Shown here: in pieces, positions 1 to 5,180 of the stretch
How positions within the stretch are numbered: position 1 is the first letter of the stretch
How the letters are laid out: every line of letters starts with the position of its first letter
DNA from: Gammaproteobacteria bacterium
Lineage (GTDB): Bacteria > Bacillota_I > Bacilli_A > Izemoplasmatales > UBA1188
Assembly (NCBI GenBank): GCA_024691665.1
Contig: JAILNJ010000177.1
Coordinates: 1 to 5,180, forward strand
Direction of reading: 5' to 3'
Length of the DNA stretch: 5,180 nucleotides
Translations under genes and position numbers: made by a program
Notes under the pieces: model-generated
Told to the model about the DNA's origin: nothing
What the model saw: the letters and a program-made list of their open reading frames with translations, nothing else
Databases searched by the model: none

Positions 1-510
1 TCACGTGGTCTACTTGAAAATGATCTTCATATCGCAGGATATGCTAAAGATGCTGGTCAAGGTATTATTATTGTTGTAAATAAATGGGATTTAGTTGAAA
101 AGGATACTTATACAATGAATAACTGGAATGATATGCTTAAAGAAGAATTTAACTTCTTAAGTTATGCTCCAATTGTTTATGTATCTGCTAAGACTGGTCA
201 AAGAGTAACTAATTTATTTACTACAATTGACCAAGTATATGAAAATATTAATAAACGTATTCCTACATCCAAACTTAATGACTGCGTTGTTGATGCAATG
301 CTTCTAAATGAACCAAAGGAATACCAAGGTGTTAAACTTAGAGTTTATTACACTAGCCAAGTATCAGTTAATCCTCCTACATTCGTACTCTTTGTAAATG
401 ATACAGAATGTATGCATTTCTCTTATGGTAGATATCTTGAAAACAAGATAAGAGAATCATTTGATTTCACTGGTACTCCTATTAAATTAATACTAAGGAA
501 GAGATCATGA
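1..510 (+). CDS. der: Ribosome-assembly GTPase Der (EngA), C-terminal part
   Basis: The frame is open from the first base, so the gene starts upstream; 169 residues of a protein usually about 435 long are present. Der is a double-GTPase that binds the 50S subunit and is needed for its maturation in the cytoplasm. What is visible is the end of the second G domain: the G4 motif NKWD at visible residues 27-30 and the G5 motif SAKTG at 62-66. The KH-like C-terminal domain follows (about 85-169), with family hallmarks such as the NPPTFVLFVN stretch, SYGRYLEN and FTGTPIKL, and a basic tail. The C terminus is complete and ends in TGA. Loss of the N-terminal part is due to the window edge, not to truncation. 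The stop overlaps the start of the next gene (ATGA), so the two are probably co-transcribed and translationally coupled. Identification is very secure. Confidence 0.97.
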   Translation, partial: SRGLLENDLHIAGYAKDAGQGIIIVVNKWDLVEKDTYTMNNWNDMLKEEFNFLSYAPIVYVSAKTGQRVTNLFTTIDQVYENINKRIPTSKLNDCVVDAMLLNEPKEYQGVKLRVYYTSQVSVNPPTFVLFVNDTECMHFSYGRYLENKIRESFDFTGTPIKLILRKRS

Positions 511-818
511 TTTTAAGTTCAGCTATAAAAGTAGTATTTGAAGTAATTAGCTATATAGCAGGCATATCTATCGCTATATCAGCTATTCCACAAATCTTAT
601 TAATCATTAGACAAAAGAGTGTAAGAGATGTATCACTCTTCACAGTACTCCTCTTAACTATTGGAGATTTCTGTTGGATGATTTATGGAATATATATTAA
701 CTCTTGGAGTATGATTATATTCGATTCATTTGGTGGAGTTTTATATTTAATTGTTTCAATTCTTAAAATAATTAGCATTGTTAAGATTAAAAAAGAAGTA
801 AAAAGAGATATAGCTTAA
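507..818 (+). CDS. SemiSWEET / PQ-loop family small membrane transporter
   Basis: The 103-residue, strongly hydrophobic protein has three likely membrane helices (about 10-33, 43-63 and 67-92) and a basic tail (KIKKEVKR). This is the size and topology of bacterial SemiSWEETs, which dimerise to carry sugars across the cytoplasmic membrane. The PQ motif sits at residues 28-29 at the end of helix 1, followed by a typical loop (RQKSVRDVSL). Helix 2 has the conserved Trp (W57, CWMIYG). Sixteen residues later, where family members usually have a pocket Asn, this protein has Asp (D73). The start is fixed by an AAGGAAGAG Shine-Dalgarno site at 495-503 and the ATGA overlap with der. A terminator follows directly. 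The family is fairly certain. The substrate is unknown, and the Asp leaves room for a proton-coupled or non-sugar role, as seen in other PQ-loop transporters. Confidence 0.85.
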   Translation: MILSSAIKVVFEVISYIAGISIAISAIPQILLIIRQKSVRDVSLFTVLLLTIGDFCWMIYGIYINSWSMIIFDSFGGVLYLIVSILKIISIVKIKKEVKRDIA

Positions 819-842
819 AGCATCCATTTATTGGATGTTTTT
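817..842 (+). terminator. Rho-independent terminator after the der-SemiSWEET unit
   Basis: A stem pairs CATCCA (821-826) with TGGATG (832-837) around a 5-base loop. G-T and A-T pairs extend it to 817/841, and a run of T covers 838-842. It begins inside the TAA stop codon of the transporter gene. The stem is short and AT-rich at its base, so read-through into the next gene is possible. Confidence 0.7.
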
Positions 843-857
843 AATTTGGGGTATAAT
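831..857 (+). promoter_or_regulatory. Candidate sigma-A promoter for the MalY/PatB-like gene
   Basis: A perfect TATAAT -10 box lies at 852-857, 21 bases before the ATG. The best -35 match is TTGGAT at 831-836, with a short 15-base spacer, and it lies in the right arm of the preceding terminator. The -10 is convincing; the -35 is weak. Confidence 0.5.
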
Positions 858-878
858 ATTCTTAAGTGAGGAACTTAT

Positions 879-2051
879 ATGAAATATAATTTTGATGAAT
901 TAATAAATAGAAGAGGTATCTCATCAGTTAAATGGGACGTTAAAGAAAATGAACTTCCTATGTGGGTAGCTGATATGGACTTTAGTGCACCTCAAGAACT
1001 CTTAGATGCTATGAAAGATAGAATTGATAATGGTACTTTTGGTTATAATCTAGTTGATGATGAATGGAAAGATTCATATATTAATCATTGGGCTAAAAGA
1101 GGACTTAATTTCACCAGAGATGAAATCATCTTCTCAACTGGAGTTATCGCATCCATTTCAAGCATTGTAAGAAGAGTAACTGAGGTAGCAAATAATGTAG
1201 TTTTACTTACTCCTATTTATAATACATTCTTCAATTCAATCGTTAATAATGGACGTCATCCTTTAGAATCAGAAATGATTTATAAAGATGGTAAGTACTC
1301 TATTGATTGGGCTGACTTAGAAGCTAAACTCGCTAATCCAGAAACATCACTATTTATATTCTGTAACCCTCATAACCCTACTGGAAAAGTTTGGAGCAGA
1401 GATGAAATAGAAAGAATTGGTGTATTATGTAATAAGTATAATGTCACAGTAATAAGTGATGAAATCCATTGTGATCTTTTAAAACCTGGAGTTAAATATA
1501 TTCCATTTGCTTCAGTTAATGATGTAAACGCAAATATCTCGATTACAACAATCGCTCCAACTAAGACATTCAACCTGGCAGGACTTCAAACATCTGCGAT
1601 AGTAGTAAAGAATAAAAACCTAATGCATTTAGTTGATAGAGGTTTAAATACTGATGAGTGTGCTGAACCTAATACATTCGCTCTTCTTGCCCCTAAAGTA
1701 GTATTCAATAAATGTGATGAATGGCTAGATGAACTCAATATTTATATTGATGAAAATAGAAAATATGTAAGAGATTATATCAATAGTAACCTAAAAGATT
1801 ATGTAAGACTAGTTGAAGGTGATGCACTATATCTACTCTGGTTAGATTTATCTAAAGTAACCAAAGACTCTAAAGAATTCGCTGATTTCTTAAGAAAAGA
1901 AACTGGCCTTTATTTAGCGGAAGGAATTAAATATAGAGGCAATGGATTTGAGTTCTTAAGAATGAATATTGGTACTCAAAAGGCAAGAGTTAAAGATGCA
2001 ATGGAACGTTTAAGTAAAGGAATAAAATTATATCTAAAAAAAGTGATATAA
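879..2051 (+). CDS. MalY/PatB-family PLP-dependent C-S lyase (cystathionine beta-lyase) or aminotransferase
   Basis: The protein is 390 residues, the usual length for MalY/PatB fold-type I PLP enzymes, and is cytosolic. Members typically cleave the C-S bond of cystathionine or cysteine, giving a thiol, pyruvate and ammonia; some act as aminotransferases. Family signatures occur in order: WVADMDF (29-35), FGY (54-56), TPIY (111-114, ring-stacking Tyr), NPHNPTGKVW (163-172), SDEIHCDL (193-200, Asp194 binding the PLP ring nitrogen), APTKTFNLAGL (226-236, Schiff-base Lys229) and FLRMN (359-363, Arg361 for the substrate carboxylate). All key residues are intact. Small departures are Thr228 where Ser is usual before the Lys, and EVANN where the family usually has a PGD-type turn (about 102-106). 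The start is supported by GAGGA at 868-872, six bases from ATG. The gene probably leads a two-gene unit. The family is secure; the exact substrate cannot be read from sequence. Confidence 0.93.
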   Translation: MKYNFDELINRRGISSVKWDVKENELPMWVADMDFSAPQELLDAMKDRIDNGTFGYNLVDDEWKDSYINHWAKRGLNFTRDEIIFSTGVIASISSIVRRVTEVANNVVLLTPIYNTFFNSIVNNGRHPLESEMIYKDGKYSIDWADLEAKLANPETSLFIFCNPHNPTGKVWSRDEIERIGVLCNKYNVTVISDEIHCDLLKPGVKYIPFASVNDVNANISITTIAPTKTFNLAGLQTSAIVVKNKNLMHLVDRGLNTDECAEPNTFALLAPKVVFNKCDEWLDELNIYIDENRKYVRDYINSNLKDYVRLVEGDALYLLWLDLSKVTKDSKEFADFLRKETGLYLAEGIKYRGNGFEFLRMNIGTQKARVKDAMERLSKGIKLYLKKVI

Positions 2052-2052
2052 T
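2044..2052 (+). promoter_or_regulatory. Candidate extended -10 promoter inside the end of the lyase gene
   Basis: TGATATAAT is a perfect extended -10 (TGnTATAAT) and includes the TAA stop of the upstream gene. No good -35 is visible about 17 bases upstream, which extended -10 promoters can tolerate. It would give the downstream gene a leader of roughly 30 bases. In such AT-rich DNA chance occurrence is a real alternative. Confidence 0.4.
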
Positions 2053-2088
2053 TTAGTATATTAAACTTAAACTAATTGGAGTAATAAA

Positions 2089-3207
2089 ATGGTAGAAGTT
2101 AGAGAAGTTAAGACTAGAAAAGAAATTAAAGAATTTATTAATTTCCCTTTAGAACTTTATAAAGATTGCGAACTATATGTTCCAACTTTATATGTAGATG
2201 AACTTAAAATATTTAAGAAGAATTATGTATACAATGAAACTTGTGATGTAGTATTCTATAACGCTTATAGAGATGGTAAAGTTGTAGGAAGAATCCAAGG
2301 CATTGTTCAAAATGCTGCTAATAAGAAATGGAATCAAAATAGAGCTAGATTCACAAGATTTGATTCTATCAATGACCTTGAAGTATCAAGAGCCCTCTTT
2401 GAAAAAGTAACTACTTGGGCAAAAGAAAAGGGAGTTGATGAAGTGGTAGGTCCACTAGGATATAGTGATCTTGAAAGAGAAGGACTTTTAATCTGGGGTT
2501 TTGATCAACTTGGTACATATGAAGAACAATATAACTATGAATACTACCAAGCTTTAATTGAAGACTTTGGTTTTGAAAAGGAAATTGATTGGGTAGAAAA
2601 TAAGTTATATTTGCCAGAAGTAAAAGATGAAAAGTTCCACAGAGCTTGTGAACATCTTCTTGAAAGATATAATTTAAGACTTGTTCAACCTAAATCAATT
2701 AATGAGTTTATTAGAAAATACTTAAATCAATTCTTCAACATCTTAGATGTTACATACGATAGAATCTATGGTACTGTACCATTCACAAAGAAGATGATTG
2801 ATACTATGGTTGATGGCTTTAAATTATTAGTTAGACCTAAAGACTTAGTATTACTTTTAAATGATAAAGACGAATGTATGGGCTTCGCCTTAACATTCCC
2901 ATCAATCTCAAAGATTGTTAATAAACATAAAGGTCATATCACTCCAGGATTTCTAATTGATTTCTTAAAGACTAAGAAGAATCCAGAAGTTCTTGATTTA
3001 GGTTTAATTGGTGTTGATCCATCTCTTGAATCTAAGGGTGTAGCTACAGCTATGATTAAGTTCTTACAAGATTCACTTGAGAGTGAAAACTATGACCACT
3101 TAGAAACAAACTTAATGCTTGAAAACAACTATCATATCCAAAATCTTAATAAGAGATTTAAGGTAGAATACAACAAGCGTAGAAGATGTTTTATTAAAAA
3201 GATATAG
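2089..3207 (+). CDS. GNAT-like N-acetyltransferase family protein, function unknown
   Basis: This 372-residue cytosolic protein resembles a widespread family of two-lobed GNAT-type proteins annotated only as N-acetyltransferases (E. coli YghO-like). Shared features I recognise are the N-terminal EVKTRKEIKEFINFP start, a VVGRIQGIV strand (65-73), GPLGYSDLEREGLLIWGFD (121-139) and YNYEYY (148-153). Near the end are a GNAT-like pyrophosphate loop, ESKGVATAM (314-322), and a C-terminal segment with ETNLMLENN (339-347) and a basic KRRRCFIKK end (363-371). The loop fits the acetyl-CoA pattern Q/R-x-x-G-x-A except that Glu314 replaces Q/R. The substrate is unknown, and a non-catalytic role is possible. 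The start is supported by GGAG at 2078-2081, seven bases from ATG. It lies 37 bases after the lyase gene with no terminator between, so co-transcription is likely, helped perhaps by the internal extended -10. A strong terminator follows. Confidence 0.8.
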   Translation: MVEVREVKTRKEIKEFINFPLELYKDCELYVPTLYVDELKIFKKNYVYNETCDVVFYNAYRDGKVVGRIQGIVQNAANKKWNQNRARFTRFDSINDLEVSRALFEKVTTWAKEKGVDEVVGPLGYSDLEREGLLIWGFDQLGTYEEQYNYEYYQALIEDFGFEKEIDWVENKLYLPEVKDEKFHRACEHLLERYNLRLVQPKSINEFIRKYLNQFFNILDVTYDRIYGTVPFTKKMIDTMVDGFKLLVRPKDLVLLLNDKDECMGFALTFPSISKIVNKHKGHITPGFLIDFLKTKKNPEVLDLGLIGVDPSLESKGVATAMIKFLQDSLESENYDHLETNLMLENNYHIQNLNKRFKVEYNKRRRCFIKKI

Positions 3208-3216
3208 TTAGATAAT

Positions 3217-3248
3217 GCTTATAACCATTGAGTTATAAGCTTTTCTTT
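3217..3248 (+). terminator. Rho-independent terminator after the acetyltransferase-like gene
   Basis: A perfect 9-base-pair stem, GCTTATAAC (3217-3225) with GTTATAAGC (3232-3240), has a 6-base loop and is followed by TTTTCTTT. It starts ten bases after the TAG stop. It is one of the clearest terminators in the window. Confidence 0.85.
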
Positions 3249-3258
3249 ATGCTATAAT
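3228..3258 (+). promoter_or_regulatory. Extended -10 promoter for the DegV-family gene
   Basis: TGCTATAAT at 3250-3258 is a perfect extended -10. A partial -35, TTGAGT (3228-3233), lies 19 bases upstream of the TATAAT, within the loop and right arm of the preceding terminator. The predicted leader is about 30 bases. Confidence 0.65.
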
Positions 3259-3280
3259 CATTATATAAATTCATTATATA
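3258..3280 (+). repeat. Short direct repeat in the DegV-gene leader
   Basis: TCATTATATA occurs at 3258-3267 and again at 3271-3280, 13 bases apart. The first copy overlaps the end of the -10 box and the second abuts the AGGAG ribosome binding site (3280-3284). It could be a binding site, but an AT-rich chance repeat is equally likely. Confidence 0.4.
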
Positions 3281-3294
3281 GGAGTAGTAGTATT

Positions 3295-4191
3295 ATGAAA
3301 TTTGCAATTGTAACTGATACTTGTACAAACCTCGAAGAGGCTACTTTAAAAGAATTAAATATTGAAGTAGCTAGAACCCATTATATGATAGACAATGTTG
3401 ATTATCTAACCAATAATGATTGGACAGATGTATCACCAGAAGAGTTCTATAAACATGTAAGAGCGGGTGAAAAGATTTATACATCACAAGCTGACTCACA
3501 TCAGTTTAAAGAAATATATGAAAGGGTATTAAAAGAAACCAATGACATCTTAGTAATCTGTGTAGGTAAAGCATTTAGTTCAACTATAGATGAAGCTGGA
3601 AGAGCTAAAGATGAAGTGTTAAAAGAATACCCTAACGCTCGAATTGAAATAATAGATTCATATGGCGCAACTTATAGCTTTGGAATGCTTGTTATGGAAT
3701 GCGCAAGATTAAGAGAAGAAGGTAAGTCGTTTGATGAAGTATTATATTATGCACTTGAAGATAGAACTTCATATCTTGAATGTGGATACTGCGATGAACT
3801 TAAATACTTAAAACGTGCAGGAAGAATTAATGCTGCCGCAGCTTTCTTTGGCACACTTATTGGTATTAAACCTATGATTATCTATGATGAGACAGGACAT
3901 AATACTGCAGTTGAAAAACTAAAGGGTAGAAAAGCTGCTAATAAGAGATGTGCAGAGATAATAAAAGAATATGGAATCCTAGATAAGTTTAATACTATCT
4001 ACGTTGCTCACTCTAATTCAATAGAACTCGCAAACGAAGTAATAGAAGCGATAAAAGTAGAACTCAATAATCCAAATATTAAGTTCCATGTCGGAGAGAT
4101 TACTCAAGTAATCGGTTCATCTGTGGGGCCTGGTACAATCATTATTGGATTCTATGGAAATAAAGAATTAAGAAAACTCGCAACTAAATAA
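3295..4191 (+). CDS. DegV family fatty-acid-binding protein
   Basis: The 298-residue length is slightly above the usual 280 for DegV/FakB proteins, which hold a fatty acid for phosphorylation by the kinase FakA or act in lipid transfer. Signatures in order: AIVTDTCTNL (4-13), YTSQAD (62-67), AFSSTIDEAGRA (93-104), IIDSYGATYSFGML (119-132), DELKYLKRAGRI (167-178), GTLIGIKPMI (186-195), KLKGRKAA (208-215), a strand ending in AHS (238-240) and IGSSVGPG (273-280). Thr63 and Ser96 match positions that contact the lipid carboxylate in known structures. Deviations are the shortened LSSxxSGT-type loop and Ser276 where a His usually precedes xGPG. These suggest a diverged subgroup, perhaps with another ligand. 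The start has AGGAG at 3280-3284, ten bases from ATG. The gene has its own promoter and terminator. No FakA kinase gene is in the window. The family is secure, the ligand is not. Confidence 0.92.
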   Translation: MKFAIVTDTCTNLEEATLKELNIEVARTHYMIDNVDYLTNNDWTDVSPEEFYKHVRAGEKIYTSQADSHQFKEIYERVLKETNDILVICVGKAFSSTIDEAGRAKDEVLKEYPNARIEIIDSYGATYSFGMLVMECARLREEGKSFDEVLYYALEDRTSYLECGYCDELKYLKRAGRINAAAAFFGTLIGIKPMIIYDETGHNTAVEKLKGRKAANKRCAEIIKEYGILDKFNTIYVAHSNSIELANEVIEAIKVELNNPNIKFHVGEITQVIGSSVGPGTIIIGFYGNKELRKLATK

Positions 4192-4194
4192 TAG

Positions 4195-4215
4195 AAGGCT
4201 CAAAAGAGCCTTTTT
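4195..4215 (+). terminator. Rho-independent terminator after the DegV-family gene
   Basis: AAGGCTC (4195-4201) pairs with GAGCCTT (4206-4212) around an AAAA loop, with a T run at 4211-4215. It starts three bases after the TAA stop. The stem is perfect and compact. Confidence 0.88.
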
Positions 4216-4237
4216 AATTAATATTTATTAGATAATT

Positions 4238-4265
4238 TTGTATATATATTCTATAATATATACAA
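4238..4265 (+). promoter_or_regulatory. Promoter -10 box within a palindrome, upstream of the lipoprotein gene
   Basis: TATAAT at 4252-4257 is a good -10 box for the gene starting at 4280. No convincing -35 and no TG extension are visible. The box sits across the centre and right arm of an inverted repeat: TTGTATATAT (4238-4247) and ATATATACAA (4256-4265) with an 8-base centre. A repressor operator covering the -10 is possible, but alternating AT runs make palindromes by chance. Confidence 0.45.
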
Positions 4266-4279
4266 CATTAGGAGAGATT

Positions 4280-5180
4280 ATGAAGAAGTTTAAATATATC
4301 ATTATAATTCTGTGTGCATTATTACTTGTTGGATGTGAAAAGAAGACAACATTTAGAAAGACAGCACCTAATAACGACACAACTGAAACTACAACAACAA
4401 AATCGAATAGTACATCAAGTGCTACTTCAACAAATAATACAACAAGTAGTTCCAATACAACTAAATCAAATAACACAAGTAGTACAACTACTACAACTAA
4501 GACAGCTTCAGCAACAACTACCACAAGTTCAATTAAAGAGTTAACTATTTCTCAAATAGTAAATGAAACTGAAGTTGGTAAGAGAGTTAAGTTTAGAGGT
4601 ACGCTTATTAAATTTATTACTGATAGTATGGATAAACTAATGATTTTTAGTGATGGATATAACTATGTATCAGTAAGAGTCGCATCATCTAATGAACACG
4701 CAACTTCAAGATATGAAAACTGTGATTATGAAGTTGTTGGTACTACTCAAAAGAATGCAAATAATATGATTGAAATTAAGTATGAATCAGTAGAAAACTT
4801 AACTTCAACTCCAGCTACTTTTGATTACTCACACATCGCCATAAAGAAGAATTCAATCAAAGAAGTATATGATGAAATCAAGACCATTACTTTAAATAAG
4901 AAGGGTAATGGAATTGGCGCAATTGTCACATTTGAAGGTATTGCTCTATCTACTGATAGAAGTGATTCAAATAGTAAGGCGGTATTTTATGACAATGTAA
5001 ATGTTCTTACTGTAATAAATATTATTAATGGTAAAGAAAAGAAAATAGTAGATGCTGAAAATGATATTGATAAACAATTCGAAATCACAGGTATTATCTC
5101 AATTCTTAATAACCATCCATCAATTCAATTATTAGATATTAAATCTAAAGAAACTACAATTAATATCGACTTCTCTAATG
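4280..5180 (+). CDS. Secreted lipoprotein with Ser/Thr-rich spacer and two similar OB-fold-like domains (3' end outside window)
   Basis: The frame is open from ATG 4280 to the window end, giving 300 residues with no stop. AGGAG at 4270-4274, five bases upstream, supports the start. The N terminus is a lipoprotein signal: KKFK, a hydrophobic run (6-17) and a lipobox LVGC with lipidated Cys19, so the protein should be anchored on the outer face of the membrane. Residues 23-84 are a low-complexity Thr/Ser/Asn/Lys spacer, typical of a wall-crossing linker. Two beta-rich segments follow (about 84-176 and 191-290) that resemble each other. Each starts with SIKE, then a V-x-F-x-G strand (103-107 and 216-220), a central strand with F-x-D (123-125; FYD at 236-238), a D/Q-x-E-x-x-G strand (149-154 and 266-271) and a closing I-x-x-x-x-I/V strand. 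The pattern suggests duplicated OB-fold-type domains, but I do not recognise the family or function. The downstream end, and any third copy, lies outside the window. Confidence 0.85.
   Translation, partial: MKKFKYIIIILCALLLVGCEKKTTFRKTAPNNDTTETTTTKSNSTSSATSTNNTTSSSNTTKSNNTSSTTTTTKTASATTTTSSIKELTISQIVNETEVGKRVKFRGTLIKFITDSMDKLMIFSDGYNYVSVRVASSNEHATSRYENCDYEVVGTTQKNANNMIEIKYESVENLTSTPATFDYSHIAIKKNSIKEVYDEIKTITLNKKGNGIGAIVTFEGIALSTDRSDSNSKAVFYDNVNVLTVINIINGKEKKIVDAENDIDKQFEITGIISILNNHPSIQLLDIKSKETTINIDFSN
4370..4531 (+). repeat. Low-complexity ACA/ACT/AGT-rich tract coding for the Ser/Thr spacer
   Basis: This stretch is dominated by Thr, Ser and Asn codons (ACA, ACT, AGT, TCA, AAT), giving a sequence poor in G and irregularly repetitive. 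There is no exact unit. It codes for residues 31-84 of the lipoprotein. Such tracts vary in length between strains. The bias creates spurious open frames on both strands here. Confidence 0.75.

Noticed and set aside
1370..1573. Reverse-strand open frame of 67 codons inside the MalY/PatB-like gene
   Set aside because: It is antisense to the conserved catalytic region (NPHNPTG to the PLP lysine), shows no recognisable protein, and is best explained as a shadow of that gene.
3258..3280. Direct TCATTATATA repeats considered as an attachment site or target duplication
   Set aside because: Only 3 bases separate the copies, there is no element between them, and the sequence is near-random AT-rich leader.
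4228..4524. Reverse-strand open frame of 98 codons rich in Val and Leu
   Set aside because: It is the complement of the Thr/Ser low-complexity tract of the lipoprotein gene, runs through that gene's promoter region, and has the composition expected from the biased codons.
4370..4531. Repetitive tract considered as a CRISPR array or a phase-variation repeat
   Set aside because: There is no regular repeat-spacer structure and no exact short tandem unit. It is in frame and makes a sensible stalk after a lipobox.
4314..4544. Forward open frame of 76 codons rich in Gln and Leu
   Set aside because: It is a frame-shifted reading of the same ACA/ACT-rich tract (CAA and TTA-type codons), with no Shine-Dalgarno site, inside the well-supported lipoprotein gene.

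Overview
This window comes from an AT-rich bacterial chromosome. The genes are tightly packed, all on the + strand, with strong purine-rich Shine-Dalgarno sites, AGA-dominated arginine codons and short hairpin-plus-T-tract terminators. That style fits a low-GC Firmicute (Bacilli, Erysipelotrichia or a related uncultured gut lineage). TGA ends the first gene and Trp is encoded by TGG, so the code is standard rather than the Mycoplasma code. The lineage is an inference from style only.

Layout: (1) 1-818 holds the 3' part of the ribosome-assembly GTPase gene der, overlapping by 4 bases a small three-helix PQ-loop/SemiSWEET sugar-transporter-like gene, then a terminator. (2) 879-3207 is a two-gene unit: a MalY/PatB-type PLP-dependent C-S lyase/aminotransferase, then a GNAT-type acyltransferase-like protein 37 bases downstream. 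A strong terminator follows. (3) 3295-4191 is a stand-alone DegV-family (fatty-acid-binding) gene with its own extended -10 promoter and terminator. (4) 4280 to the window end is the 5' part of a secreted lipoprotein gene. It encodes a lipobox, a Ser/Thr-rich spacer of about 60 residues, and two similar beta-rich segments that look like duplicated OB-fold-type domains.

The genes do not form one pathway. They look like housekeeping and core-metabolic neighbours: ribosome biogenesis, small-solute transport, sulfur amino-acid metabolism, lipid handling and a cell-surface lipoprotein. There is no sign of a mobile element, CRISPR array, phage or toxin-antitoxin system. The most distinctive points are the duplicated-domain lipoprotein, the Asp at the usual substrate-pocket Asn of the SemiSWEET, the diverged ligand motifs of the DegV protein, and intergenic regions so compact that terminators overlap the next promoters. 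No intergenic stretch exceeds 100 bases. I see no convincing new biological system here.
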